Origin: Bacillota bacterium
GTDB taxonomy: Bacteria > Bacillota > Limnochordia > Darwinibacteriales > Darwinibacteriaceae
Direction: 5' to 3'
Assembly (NCBI GenBank): GCA_029776155.1
Contig: JAKOTU010000038.1
Coordinates: 1-44,389, forward strand
Length of the DNA: 44,389 nucleotides
The stretch's first letter is position 1, and every line of letters begins with the position of its first letter. Shown in pieces: positions 16,828-25,112 of this stretch. Under the pieces are notes generated by a model. That model was not told the origin of the DNA, did not search any database, and was given only the letters and a program-made list of their open reading frames with translations. The translations under genes were made by a program, and so were the position numbers.

Positions 16828-18387
16828 GTGAGCAAGAGAGTTTTTTGCACCCTGCTGACTGTTATACTGCTTACTGCCCCGGCCTTGGCCCGGGACTATA
16901 TTGAAATCTGGCCCGAAGGGTGGTCAGAGGTCACTCCCCTCTTTACCACCAGCATTTTTGCGGACCGGTTTTTTGTTGCCCATGATGCACAGGGAACAAG
17001 CTTTCTAAGCGTAGACGGAACCTATTTCAAAGAACTGAACCTGACCTACCGCCTGCTGCGCGGTGGCGCTCTGGTGGAGGAAGTGGTGCTGCGCTCCCAG
17101 GCCGAGTTGGACAGCGCCTTTCTCGCGGTGGATGCCGCAGGCAAGCGCCATGTGCTCTGGTTGGAGAAGGCGCCCCAGGGGAACAGCATCAACTACACCA
17201 CTTTTGCCGCGCCCTATGCAGGCCATGAGGTGCTGCGCCTCTGGAGCACCGAGGCCCTGATCCAGGACCTGGCCGCCCATCAGGCTGGGGACACCGTACA
17301 CCTGGCCTGGTCCCAAAGGGATCGATTCTACCAAATCCACTACGCCCGCATTGAGCATGGACAGGTATCGGTTCTAGAAACCGTCACCGACACGGAGGAC
17401 CTGTCTGTGCGGCCCAGTATTGTTGTGGATGAACAGGGAGTCGTGCATCTGGCCTGGATGGAGACGGGACCCAAGGGTGTGGAGATCAGGTACAGCAGGC
17501 GTACGGAGGCAGGCTGGGACAAGCCTGCTAAGATCGGCGAGGGCTCGGTGCAGGATATCCAGCAGGGGGGCCTCATCGCCATGGCTGCCTTCGGGTCCGA
17601 GGTGCATATCGCTTGGGCTGCCCTGCCCCGCAATTCCAGCAGGCTGCACGTGTTCTATGCCACAATCGATGGCGAGGGGGAAGTAAGTGCCCCCGGGCTG
17701 CTGGCTGCGGGCAGCAAACCCCGTTTTGTTCAGAACACACAAGGTCCTGAACTGGTCTGGCAGGGTGTGGGGGTGTTCGGTGCCGAAGTGCACTACCAGC
17801 CCTTGGGCTCTGAGGCCATCAACCTTACGGTGGGGCGCAGGGGAGCCTTCCGTCCCGAAGGCCATGCCGTGGGCCAGTACCGCTATATCTACTGGCTGCA
17901 CGCGACCCCTGAGGGAGGCTACCAGGTGTTCGGCATCAACAATCAGTTTCCCAAGGCGATCTCCCTGTGGCGCCGCATGGGCATTGATGAGGACGCTCCC
18001 TTGTACCACCTGGGCTTTTTGTTCCTGAGCACGCTCATGCTGGCTGTGGTGTACACGGCAGCTAATCTAGGGGTACTGGTGGTGGCCGGGGGCATCTACA
18101 GCTTGCTCCAGAGAATAGGCCGTTACCACAAGCAGCCCCTGCTCTACCAGATTCTGCTTTTGGCTGCCCTCACTATGGTCGTTCGCAGGCTGCCCATTCC
18201 CGCGGTCCATCCCCAGTTTTTCGGGCTGGTGCACTACAGCCTCTCTGTTGTCACAGCAACCCTGGGCACCTGGCTGCTCCTGCGCAAAGGGAAACAGAAC
18301 AATCTGCTGTTTACACTGGGAGCGCTGGTGATCTGGATGCTGCTTTTCCAGTTCACCGCCCTAATCCCCCAGAACATCCTTGTATGA
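16828..18387 (+). CDS. Exported propeller-like protein with C-terminal membrane helices, unknown function
   Basis: 519 residues, GTG start behind AGGTGAGGAT. A signal peptide (residues 1-21, ending APALA) is followed by about 360 residues of repeated short strands. Recurrent segments such as VDAAGKRHVLWLEK, GDTVHLAWSQRD, VDEQGVVHLAWMETG and GSEVHIAWAALP have the G-x-x-H-(I/V)-A-W pattern of sialidase/BNR-type beta-propeller blades. The last about 130 residues hold roughly five hydrophobic helices (from YHLGFLFLSTLMLAVVY to LLFTLGALVIWMLLFQF). I infer a propeller domain outside the cell tethered to a membrane domain. I do not recognise a named family. A 61-residue membrane protein follows 24 bases later and probably works with it. 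Confidence 0.75.
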   Translation: MSKRVFCTLLTVILLTAPALARDYIEIWPEGWSEVTPLFTTSIFADRFFVAHDAQGTSFLSVDGTYFKELNLTYRLLRGGALVEEVVLRSQAELDSAFLAVDAAGKRHVLWLEKAPQGNSINYTTFAAPYAGHEVLRLWSTEALIQDLAAHQAGDTVHLAWSQRDRFYQIHYARIEHGQVSVLETVTDTEDLSVRPSIVVDEQGVVHLAWMETGPKGVEIRYSRRTEAGWDKPAKIGEGSVQDIQQGGLIAMAAFGSEVHIAWAALPRNSSRLHVFYATIDGEGEVSAPGLLAAGSKPRFVQNTQGPELVWQGVGVFGAEVHYQPLGSEAINLTVGRRGAFRPEGHAVGQYRYIYWLHATPEGGYQVFGINNQFPKAISLWRRMGIDEDAPLYHLGFLFLSTLMLAVVYTAANLGVLVVAGGIYSLLQRIGRYHKQPLLYQILLLAALTMVVRRLPIPAVHPQFFGLVHYSLSVVTATLGTWLLLRKGKQNNLLFTLGALVIWMLLFQFTALIPQNILV

Positions 18388-18411
18388 TTTCGCTTGGGAG
18401 GAGGTTAAGCC

Positions 18412-18597
18412 ATGCGCATCAGACCAGGCTGGAAGGTCACTGCTGCGGCCTTAATCATCTTACTGGCCTGCCTGGGCACTGCCCTGGCCAGCTTTGCCCT
18501 GGTGGGCTTTCCCTATCGCACGCAAGTCCCAGCCCAGCTGATGTGGGGAGAGGCTCTCCTCCTCGCTTTGCTGCTGGCGCTGCCCTTATTTCGTTAA
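18412..18597 (+). CDS. Small two-helix membrane protein
   Basis: 61 residues, ATG behind GGGAGGAGG, 24 bases after the propeller-like protein. Two hydrophobic stretches (WKVTAAALIILLACLGTALASFALV and LMWGEALLLALLLALPLF) are joined by a short polar loop. No family is recognised. The strong ribosome site and position suggest a partner subunit of the upstream membrane protein. Its end overlaps the convergent csoR gene by 12 bases. Confidence 0.7.
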   Translation: MRIRPGWKVTAAALIILLACLGTALASFALVGFPYRTQVPAQLMWGEALLLALLLALPLFR

Positions 18598-18849
18598 CTT
18601 GTCAATGATGGACATGATCTCGGCGATCTTGGCATCGGCAGCGTCGGTCTGCATGGCTTCCCGCACGCAGGTGTTAATGTGGTCGTGGAGGATCTGGTGG
18701 TTGATGGTGCGCAGGATGGCCTGGGTGGCCAGGATCTGGTTGGAAATGTCCACACAGTAGCGGTCCTCTTCCACCATGCGCATTAGTCCATCTAACTGTC
18801 CCCGGGCTGTCTTGAGCAGCCGGGTGATTTTTTCTTTATCGCTCCTCAT
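18586..18849 (-). CDS. csoR: Copper-sensing repressor CsoR
   Basis: 87 residues, all-helical CsoR/RcnR/FrmR family. Cys32, His57 and Cys61 (in RYCVDISNQ and HDHINTC) match the Cys-His-Cys copper(I) site of CsoR. It sits at the end of the copA-copZ-csoR unit; its start overlaps the copZ stop by 4 bases. Apo-CsoR should bind the operator at 21380-21396 in the copA promoter and release it on binding copper, giving autoregulation of the whole unit. Confidence 0.93.
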   Translation of the reverse strand: MRSDKEKITRLLKTARGQLDGLMRMVEEDRYCVDISNQILATQAILRTINHQILHDHINTCVREAMQTDAADAKIAEIMSIIDKLTK

Positions 18850-19076
18850 CTGCCGAAAAGCCCCTTCTTATCGGTGATGGAGACCACCTCATAACCTGCA
18901 TCGCTGATGGCTTTGATCACAGCCTTCTCATCCCATTCGCCAGTCACCGAGACCACGGCTTGTTCCTTTTTGAGGTTGACCTGGGCGGTAATACCGGGCA
19001 GGGCATTCAACGCCTTTTCCACCCGGTTTTGGCAGTGCTGGCAGCTCATGCCTTTAATTCCCACGATTTTCTCCAT
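18846..19076 (-). CDS. copZ: Copper chaperone CopZ
   Basis: 76 residues from ATG 19076 (an in-frame ATG at 19085 lies too close to the AAAGGAG site). A single heavy-metal-associated ferredoxin-like domain with metal-binding GMSCQHCQNRV (M-x-C-x2-C) and the closing AISDAGYEV. It carries Cu(I) in the cytoplasm and hands it to CopA, encoded 16 bases upstream, or to CsoR. The C-terminal TDKKGLFGR extension is slightly longer than usual. Confidence 0.94.
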   Translation of the reverse strand: MEKIVGIKGMSCQHCQNRVEKALNALPGITAQVNLKKEQAVVSVTGEWDEKAVIKAISDAGYEVVSITDKKGLFGR

Positions 19077-19092
19077 CAGTCCCATACTCCTT

Positions 19093-21363
19093 TCATCTAT
19101 TGGGGGCAAACTTCCTCAAACGCAGGGCGTTGGTTACCACGAAGATTGAGCTGAGGCTCATGGCTGCTGCGGCATACATGGGGCTGAGCCTCCAGCCCAG
19201 AAGGGGGTACAGGACCCCCGCCGCCAGGGGGATGCCCAAACTGTTGTAGAAGAAAGCCCAGAACAGGTTCTGTTTGATGTTACGCAGCGTAGCTTTGCTC
19301 AATTTAATGGCCGTCACCACGTCCCGCAGATCGTTTTTCACCAAGACAATGTCTGCAGACTCCAAGGCCACATCGGTACCTGCCCCGATGGCAATACCCA
19401 CCTGGGCGCGGGCCAGGGCAGGGGCATCGTTGATTCCATCGCCCACCATGGCTACCGTTTTTCCCTGTTCTTGCAGGCGGCGGATTTCCCTTTCCTTATC
19501 CTCTGGCAGCACTTCTGCCAAAACTGCTTCCAGCTGCAGTTCCTTTCGGATGGCTTCAGCTGTGCGCCTGTTATCTCCCGTGAGCATCACTACTTCCAAC
19601 CCCAGTTGGTGCAGTTGAGCGATGGCTTCCCGGCTGGAGGGTTTCACCAAGTCCGCCACGGCGATGATGCCCAGCACCCGTTCGGTGTTGGCAAAGAACA
19701 TGGGTGTCTTACCCTGTTCCGCTAGGGCATCGGCCTGGGAGAGGAATGCGCCAAGCTCGATGCCGTTTTCCTGCATGAAGGGTAGATTGCCGGCCAGGTA
19801 GGTGTTCCCCTCGAGCTGGGCCCGAATACCCTTGCCCGGGACTGCCAAAAACTCCTGCACTGGGGTAAGGACTAGGCTTTCCTGCTCCGCTTTAGCCACA
19901 ATGGCCTCGGCTAGGGGGTGTTCCGAAGGCTTTTCCAGGGATGCCCCCAGGCGCAGCAGCTCCTGGGCAGTCAACTCACCGCTGGGAATTACATCCGTCA
20001 CTTCAGGACGTCCTGCGGTGATGGTGCCCGTCTTGTCCAGCACAACCGTATCCACTGAGTGGGCAGTCTCCAGGGCCTCGGCAGACTTAATGAGGATCCC
20101 GTGCAGGGCCCCTTGGCCGGTACCCACCATGATGGCCACGGGGGTGGCCAGGCCCAAGGCACAGGGACAGGAGATGACCAGCACCGCAACTGCCGTGGTC
20201 AGGGCGAACTCAAAGGGATAGCCTAACAAAAGCCAGACCACAAAGCTGACCAGGGCAATGGCGATCACCACCGGTACGAACACGGCGCTGATCCGATCTG
20301 CCAGCTTGGCGATGGGGGCCTTTGACGTTCCCGCCTCTTCCACCAAGCGGATGATCTGGGCCAGAGTGGTATCTTCACCGATGCGGGTGGCTTGGAACTT
20401 GAAGGATCCCGCCTTGTTCAAGGTGGCTGAGATGACCTGATCCCCCACGGACTTGGCCACGGGAATGCTTTCGCCTGTCAGGGCCGATTCATCAACGGCG
20501 GAGCTTCCTTCAACGATCACTCCATCCACTGGGATGCTCTGTCCCGGTCGGATCACGATAATGTCCCCAACGGCAAGTTCCCCCACGGGTACTTCTACTT
20601 CCACGCCATCGCGCAGCACCGTAGCAGTTTTGGGGGCTAGATCCGTCAAGCGGGCAATGGCCTCACTGGTCCGTCCTTTGGATCGGGCTTCCAGGAACTT
20701 GCCTAGGGTGATCAGGGCTAAGATCATGCCAGCAGATTCGAAGTAAAGGTCATGGCTGTAGTGGGCCACAAGATCCAGGTTTCCATGGCCCAAGCCATAA
20801 ACGATCCTAAATAGCGCGAACACTCCATAGGCGACGGCGGCCCCAGACCCAATGGCAATCAAAGAATCCATGTTGGGATTCCTGCGCCACAGGGTCTTAA
20901 AACCTACCTCAAAGTACTGGCGGTTCACGAAGAGCACCGGTAGAGTAAGCAGCAGCTGTACCAGGGCCATGGTTCCCGCATTTTCCAGGCCCACCAAAAA
21001 GTGGGGAACAGGCAGTCCCACCATGGGCCCCATGGCCACGTACATGAGCAGCACCATAAACACCAGGGAGATGATCACCCGCCGTTTCATGTGGGCAATC
21101 TCATCCTCGATGGGGCTCCCTTGGGCCGCGGCAACCTGCTTCTGACTTTCAGAGGCGAGGGAGGCTCCATAACCAGCGGCGCTCACCGCGGCGATGATGC
21201 TGTTGGGCTGCAGCACGCTGTCATCATACTCCACCACCATGCTGTTGGCCAGCAGGTTCACATTGACGGCGTTCACACCCTCGATCTGCCCGACAGCCCG
21301 CTCCACAGCTGCCGAACAGGCGGCACAGGTCATGCCGGTTACTGTATATTTCTCCTTTTTCAT
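19093..21363 (-). CDS. copA: Copper-exporting P1B-type ATPase CopA
   Basis: 756 residues. One N-terminal metal-binding domain with GMTCAAC (Cys13, Cys16), eight expected membrane helices, the CPC metal channel motif at 399-401 (ISCPCALGLATP), TGES in the actuator domain, the phosphorylated Asp443 in DKTGT, SEHPLAEA in the nucleotide domain and GDGINDAPAL in the hinge. The CPC with downstream N and MSS residues fits a Cu(I) pump. The start ATG 21363 has GGGAG upstream; an in-frame GTG at 21378 lies inside the operator. First gene of copA-copZ-csoR. Confidence 0.96.
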   Translation of the reverse strand: MKKEKYTVTGMTCAACSAAVERAVGQIEGVNAVNVNLLANSMVVEYDDSVLQPNSIIAAVSAAGYGASLASESQKQVAAAQGSPIEDEIAHMKRRVIISLVFMVLLMYVAMGPMVGLPVPHFLVGLENAGTMALVQLLLTLPVLFVNRQYFEVGFKTLWRRNPNMDSLIAIGSGAAVAYGVFALFRIVYGLGHGNLDLVAHYSHDLYFESAGMILALITLGKFLEARSKGRTSEAIARLTDLAPKTATVLRDGVEVEVPVGELAVGDIIVIRPGQSIPVDGVIVEGSSAVDESALTGESIPVAKSVGDQVISATLNKAGSFKFQATRIGEDTTLAQIIRLVEEAGTSKAPIAKLADRISAVFVPVVIAIALVSFVVWLLLGYPFEFALTTAVAVLVISCPCALGLATPVAIMVGTGQGALHGILIKSAEALETAHSVDTVVLDKTGTITAGRPEVTDVIPSGELTAQELLRLGASLEKPSEHPLAEAIVAKAEQESLVLTPVQEFLAVPGKGIRAQLEGNTYLAGNLPFMQENGIELGAFLSQADALAEQGKTPMFFANTERVLGIIAVADLVKPSSREAIAQLHQLGLEVVMLTGDNRRTAEAIRKELQLEAVLAEVLPEDKEREIRRLQEQGKTVAMVGDGINDAPALARAQVGIAIGAGTDVALESADIVLVKNDLRDVVTAIKLSKATLRNIKQNLFWAFFYNSLGIPLAAGVLYPLLGWRLSPMYAAAAMSLSSIFVVTNALRLRKFAPNR

Positions 21364-21379
21364 GGCGGTCACTCCCACT

Positions 21380-21436
21380 ACACCCCCGGGGGGTGTTCCT
21401 GAATCCAGTGTACAGGATTAGGGTGTACGGTGTCAA
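21380..21436 (-). promoter_or_regulatory. CsoR-type operator and promoter of copA-copZ-csoR
   Basis: On the minus strand TTGACA (21431-21436), an 18-base spacer and TACACT (21407-21412). Just downstream, at about +4 to +20, lies the palindrome ACACCCC-CGG-GGGGTGT (21380-21396). This resembles the C-run/G-run operators bound by CsoR proteins. A repressor here would block transcription start, and csoR is the last gene of the unit. Confidence 0.8.
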
Positions 21437-21465
21437 CAAGTTTCAGCCGGGGTAGGCCAAGATGC

Positions 21466-21491
21466 AAAAAAGGAGCAGTGTGCACTGCTCC
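21466..21491 (-). terminator. Terminator of ahpC (minus strand)
   Basis: GGAGCAGTG (21472-21480) pairs with CACTGCTCC (21483-21491). The A run 21466-21471 supplies the T run on the minus strand. It separates ahpC from the copper promoter. Confidence 0.92.
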
Positions 21492-21508
21492 ACAGGTATC
21501 TGATCTGC

Positions 21509-22072
21509 TTAGAGTCGACCCACCAACTCGATGCCTGGCCGCAGGGTCTCTCTTCCGGGCCGCCACTTGGCTGGGCAGACCTGATCGCCGTGCTGGGCCA
21601 CGTACTGGGCCGCCTGCACTTTGCGCAGGAGTTCCGAGGCATCGCGGCCAATACTGTTGTCGTTGATCTCATAGGAGACGATCTTGCCCTGGGGGTTAAC
21701 AATGAAACTGCCGCGCAAAGCCATGCCCTCATCCTCAATGTACACTCCGAAGTCTCGGCACAGTTTGCCGGTGGGATCAGCGAGCATGGGGTACTTGATC
21801 CGTTTGATTGTGTCTGAAGCATCGTGCCAAGCCTTATGCACGAAATGGCTGTCCGTGGAAACGGAGTAGATTTCTGTACCCGTTTTCTGGAACTCTTCGT
21901 AAAGGTCGGCGAGATCACTTAGTTCGGTGGGGCAGACGAAGGTAAAGTCCGCTGGGTAAAAAACAAAAACAGACCATTTACCCAGGATATCCGCTTTCCT
22001 CACGTCTGTGAATTCCCCGTTGTGGAATGCCTTGACTGTAAAGTCGCTGATTTCCTTGCCGATTAGAGACAT
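21509..22072 (-). CDS. ahpC: Peroxiredoxin AhpC (2-Cys)
   Basis: 187 residues, ATG behind AAGGAGG. It reduces hydrogen peroxide and organic peroxides. The peroxidatic cysteine is Cys47 (FTFVCPTEL) and the resolving cysteine Cys166 (HGDQVCPAKW), as in AhpC-type peroxiredoxins. Length is standard. No ahpF is adjacent, so the electron donor must be encoded elsewhere. It has its own promoter and terminator. Confidence 0.96.
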   Translation of the reverse strand: MSLIGKEISDFTVKAFHNGEFTDVRKADILGKWSVFVFYPADFTFVCPTELSDLADLYEEFQKTGTEIYSVSTDSHFVHKAWHDASDTIKRIKYPMLADPTGKLCRDFGVYIEDEGMALRGSFIVNPQGKIVSYEINDNSIGRDASELLRKVQAAQYVAQHGDQVCPAKWRPGRETLRPGIELVGRL

Positions 22073-22093
22073 GCAGATCCTCCTTGGAAATGT

Positions 22094-22144
22094 GGTAATG
22101 GTTATCGTTATTATTAATTATACAGGTCTGGTCCTTCCTGTCAA
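22094..22144 (-). promoter_or_regulatory. ahpC promoter with a Fur/PerR-like box
   Basis: On the minus strand TTGACA (22139-22144), 16 bases and TATAAT (22117-22122). Directly downstream, GATAACCATTACC (rc of 22094-22106) in an A/T-rich stretch resembles half of a Fur-superfamily operator (GATAATCATTATC, 11 of 13 matches). PerR control of ahpC is the rule in Bacillota, so a PerR site is likely but unproven. Confidence 0.65.
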
Positions 22145-22210
22145 GGGTCTTTAGTTCCTTTTTCGCGGTCCTTTTCTGGGCACATCGGCGCATTTTGCCT
22201 CTGGTCGTTC

Positions 22211-22239
22211 TTGATTTTTGGGCGCGCTGCTGATATAAT
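22211..22239 (+). promoter_or_regulatory. Promoter of tRNA-Arg
   Basis: TTGATT (22211-22216), 17 bases, TATAAT (22234-22239), 16 bases before tRNA-Arg. Confidence 0.87.
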
Positions 22240-22255
22240 TACCTTGTCATAAGGT

Positions 22256-22330
22256 GCGCCTATAGCTCAGAGGATAGAGCACCGGCCTCCGGAGCCGGGT
22301 GCGCAGGTTCGAGTCCTGCTAGGCGCGCCA
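22256..22330 (+). tRNA. tRNA-Arg (anticodon CCG)
   Basis: Acceptor GCGCCTA with TAGGCGC, D-arm TAGCTCAGAGGATAGAGCA, anticodon stem CCGGC/GCCGG around CTCCGGA (anticodon CCG), T-arm GCAGGTTCGAGTCCTGC, encoded CCA. Single tRNA with its own promoter and terminator. Confidence 0.95.
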
Positions 22331-22353
22331 TTTCTTTTAGCAGTAGAAAACAG

Positions 22354-22381
22354 ATGCTCCCTGATGTGGGGAGCATTTTTG
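22354..22381 (+). terminator. Terminator of tRNA-Arg
   Basis: ATGCTCCC (22354-22361) pairs with GGGAGCAT (22369-22376), followed by TTTT. It lies 92 bases before folD. Confidence 0.88.
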
Positions 22382-22473
22382 CTTTCTGCCCGTGGGGCAG
22401 GATTTGCCAGGCCGCTGTCCAACTATTACCTCAACGGAGCAGCCGAGAATCAGGAGGGAAAGGGAGGACTGAG

Positions 22474-23316
22474 ATGACAGCCAAGATCATTGACGGAAAG
22501 GCCATAGCTCAAGAGATTCGGGCGGATCTGGCCAAGCAAGTGGCCGAACTGACGGCTCAAGGCAAAACCCCCGGCTTACATGTGGTTTTGGTGGGGGATA
22601 ACCCCGCCTCGAAGGTGTATGTGCGCTCCAAGCAAAGGGCTTGTGAAGAGGTGGGCATCAACTCTACGGTGCACCGGCTGGCAGCCGAGACTAGCCAAGA
22701 AGAGCTGTTGGAATTGATTGAGCGGCTGAATGCCGATAGCAGGGTGCACGGCATTTTGGTCCAGCTGCCCCTGCCGGGCCACCTGGACGAAGAAGCGGTG
22801 ATCAATGCCATCTCCCCAGCCAAGGACGTGGACGGTTTTCATCCCCTTAACGTGGGCAAGCTGCAGATCGGTACGGGAGGTTTTGTGCCCTGTACCCCCG
22901 CGGGTGTGTTGGAATTGGTGAAACGGACCGGCGCGCCCATCGCCGGGCAGCATGTGGTGGTGATCGGGCGCAGCAACATTGTGGGCAAACCTGCGGCCAC
23001 CTTGTTCCTGCAGGAGAATGCCACCGTAACCATCTGCCATTCCCGGACTCGGGACGTGGCTGCCGAAGCTCGCCGTGCCGATATTCTCATCGCGGCAGTG
23101 GGCCGGCCCAAGTTGGTGAAAAGGGACTGGGTGAAGCCGGGAGCTGTGGTGATCGATGTGGGCATTAACCGGGTCGACGGCACCATCGTGGGCGATGTGG
23201 ATTTTGAGGAAGTGCAGGAAGTGGCCGGTGCCATCACGCCAGTCCCCGGCGGAGTTGGGCCCATGACCATTGCCATGCTGCTCAAGGCGACGGTGCAGGC
23301 CGCGGCTCGAAGCTGA
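22474..23316 (+). CDS. folD: Methylenetetrahydrofolate dehydrogenase / cyclohydrolase FolD
   Basis: 280 residues. It oxidises 5,10-methylene-THF to methenyl-THF and hydrolyses that to 10-formyl-THF. The conserved Tyr and Lys are in [14 protein letters not shown], followed by [30 protein letters not shown], the NADP site [40 protein letters not shown] and [15 protein letters not shown]. The start ATG 22474 is chosen for the GGAGG upstream; the frame is open through the tRNA terminator. With fhs at 30910 it covers the middle of the folate one-carbon branch. Confidence 0.96.
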   Translation: MTAKIIDGKAIAQEIRADLAKQVAELTAQGKTPGLHVVLVGDNPASKVYVRSKQRACEEVGINSTVHRLAAETSQEELLELIERLNADSRVHGILVQLPLPGHLDEEAVINAISPAKDVDGFHPLNVGKLQIGTGGFVPCTPAGVLELVKRTGAPIAGQHVVVIGRSNIVGKPAATLFLQENATVTICHSRTRDVAAEARRADILIAAVGRPKLVKRDWVKPGAVVIDVGINRVDGTIVGDVDFEEVQEVAGAITPVPGGVGPMTIAMLLKATVQAAARS

Positions 23317-23920
23317 ACGACGGGGCGAACTGGCGCATAATAGTAATGAGGTGCCGCGCCTGGGAGACCCTTCCTCCTGGGGGAATGGCCCAGCCTAGGC
23401 TTTTGCGAAAGGGTTCGGGCTCCCATAAGGGTGCGAAACAGTTCTCCCATGTTGGGCCCTCAAGTTTATCCCAGAGGGGAGCCATGGCGGAGAGGGTGTA
23501 GAGCTCGTTCGCAAGTTCTTCTGGCAAAATGGCTAGATCCACTTGTTGGTGGCGCCAGGCCCGGAGCAGCTCGGCTGAGGAGTCGGTGTGGTGCAGTGTC
23601 CAGGGCAGGTTATTGGCTAGAATCTCCGGTTCCAGCCAATCTTTCAGCGCCGCAAACTCCTGCTCGTTGCACAAGAGCCACAGGGCGGGTTGCTCCGGGG
23701 GCGGTGTAACGGCAGCCGGCGCCACCAGCAGGGGCAGAAGGAGTAGGGGCAGTACAGCCAGGATCGCCAGCGCCGCTGTGATCAGCGGGTGGAGTCCTGA
23801 TGGAGGCGGATCAGAACGGGGCGGGTTGGGGCTGCGCTCCTTGTCCCGTTTGGCTTCCAGTGCTTCTTTTTTGGTACGGATGTATTTTTTCTGCGCATCG
23901 AGGTAATCGCGATAACTCAA
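23282..23920 (-). CDS. Membrane-anchored extracellular protein, unknown function
   Basis: 212 residues, TTG start at 23920 behind AAAGGGGG. A charged N-terminus ([19 protein letters not shown]) and a Pro-rich segment are followed by one hydrophobic helix (about 46-71), then an outside domain. The stretch [43 protein letters not shown] followed by [18 protein letters not shown] recalls part of a type 2 periplasmic solute-binding fold, but the domain is too short for a full one. Its end overlaps the convergent folD end by 35 bases. It lies upstream of, and is divergent from, the cobalamin riboswitch. I do not recognise a family. Confidence 0.6.
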   Translation of the reverse strand: MSYRDYLDAQKKYIRTKKEALEAKRDKERSPNPPRSDPPPSGLHPLITAALAILAVLPLLLLPLLVAPAAVTPPPEQPALWLLCNEQEFAALKDWLEPEILANNLPWTLHHTDSSAELLRAWRHQQVDLAILPEELANELYTLSAMAPLWDKLEGPTWENCFAPLWEPEPFRKSLGWAIPPGGRVSQARHLITIMRQFAPSFSFEPRPAPSP

Positions 23921-24004
23921 AGTAGTCCCCCTTTCCCGTGACTTTCCTAGTATGTCCCGGGGAAGGGGAGGATATTGACGGGCAGTGTAGTATAGATATC
24001 ACGA

Positions 24005-24235
24005 CAAGTGCATAGCCGAGTTGGTGTCGCCTTTGCGCAAGCGCGGAAGGCGAAGAATAGGGAAGTTGGGCTCGGAAACGAGAAACCACGCGGTCCCGCC
24101 ACTGTATACAAGGAGCGGTCCAGCTAATCCACTCGCGTTTTGTGGGGAAGGAATGGATGCGCGATGACTTGGGAGCCAGGAGACCTGCCAATTCGGAAGT
24201 CGTCAGGACCATCTTTCGCGGAAAGGAGGGTGCTG
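24005..24235 (+). promoter_or_regulatory. Cobalamin (adenosylcobalamin-type) riboswitch
   Basis: The leader of the btuFCD operon holds TTGGTGTCGCC near its 5' end, AATAGGGAAGTTGG, the CGGTCCCGCCACTGTA core at about 24090-24106 and the B12 box AGCCAGGAGACCTGCC at 24174-24189, in the order seen in class I cobalamin riboswitches. TTGACG-16-TATCAC near 23974-24001 could be its promoter. Ligand binding is expected to lower btuFCD expression. The expression platform is not clear: the T run near 24235 lacks a strong stem, so control may be at translation. Confidence 0.93.
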
Positions 24236-24299
24236 TTTTTTGTGCTCCCTAGCGGCAATGTGTCCTAGGGTATTATTCTTCTTAGGGGAGAGATCAGTG

Positions 24300-25112
24300 A
24301 TGAAGAGATACTTTTTTGCTTTGCTTATCTTCCTGGCCGCAGCCAGTTATGCCTGGGCCGCTCCCCAGCGCATCGTTTCCCTGGCGCCTAGTATTACTGA
24401 GAACCTGTTCGCCCTGGGCGTAGGGGATCAAGTGGTGGGCGTAACCAGCTGGTGCGACTATCCGGAAGAAGCAAAAACCAGGACGGTGGTGGGGGATGCC
24501 CTGAGCATTAACCTGGAAGTGCTTTTGGGTTTGGAACCCGATTTGGTGGTGGGGGACGCCACTTTGAGCCAGAACCATTTGGACACCTTGGAACAGTTCG
24601 GGATTCCCACCTTTGTCATCGCTCCCTCCACCATTGCCGAAGTGCAGACGGCCTTAAAGGAACTGGGAGCGGCGGTGGGCGTGCCTGAACGGGGTGAGGA
24701 ACTGGCCCAGGCCATGGCTGTAAGGCTGGCCGAGCTCACGAGTAAAGTGCACCGGGCCAGCAGGCCCCGGGTCTGGATCGAGGTCTGGCATGATCCGCTC
24801 ATGACTGCAGGCCCGGGCAGTTTCATGCACGAACTGATTGTGTTGGCTGGGGGCGAGAACATCGCGGGTGATGCGGACAATCCCTGGCCCCTGTTCAGCG
24901 AGGAGCTGGTGATTGAAAGGGATCCTCAGGTGGTGCTGCTTACCGCCTACAATCTAGACGAAGCCCTGACCAGGCCGGCTTGGCAGTCCACCAGCGCTTT
25001 TCAAAGCGGGCAGGTGTACGAAGTTAACCCCGATATTTTCTCCCGGACCACTCCCAGGATCCTGGATGCCTTGGAGGAGCTCATCGCCATTTTGGACGAG
25101 GTGCGGCCTTGA
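24300..25112 (+). CDS. btuF: Corrinoid ABC transporter substrate-binding protein (BtuF)
   Basis: 270 residues, ATG 24300 behind GGGGAGAG. It belongs to the helical-backbone binding proteins: RIVSLAPSITENLFALGVGDQVVGVTSWCDYP, LEPDLVV, LDTLEQFGIPTF, GPGSFMHELIVLAGGENIA, and DPQVVLL. The riboswitch upstream points to cobalamin or another corrinoid. The N-terminus (MKRYFFALLIFLAAASYAWA) is a signal-peptidase-I signal ending AWA; no lipobox cysteine is present, which is unusual for a monoderm where such proteins are lipid-anchored. The stop overlaps the TTG of btuC. Confidence 0.9.
   Translation: MKRYFFALLIFLAAASYAWAAPQRIVSLAPSITENLFALGVGDQVVGVTSWCDYPEEAKTRTVVGDALSINLEVLLGLEPDLVVGDATLSQNHLDTLEQFGIPTFVIAPSTIAEVQTALKELGAAVGVPERGEELAQAMAVRLAELTSKVHRASRPRVWIEVWHDPLMTAGPGSFMHELIVLAGGENIAGDADNPWPLFSEELVIERDPQVVLLTAYNLDEALTRPAWQSTSAFQSGQVYEVNPDIFSRTTPRILDALEELIAILDEVRP

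Noticed and set aside
23811..24212. 133-codon minus-strand open frame over the cobalamin riboswitch
   Set aside because: It overlaps the conserved RNA structure and the N-terminus of the gene at 23282-23920; no ribosome site.
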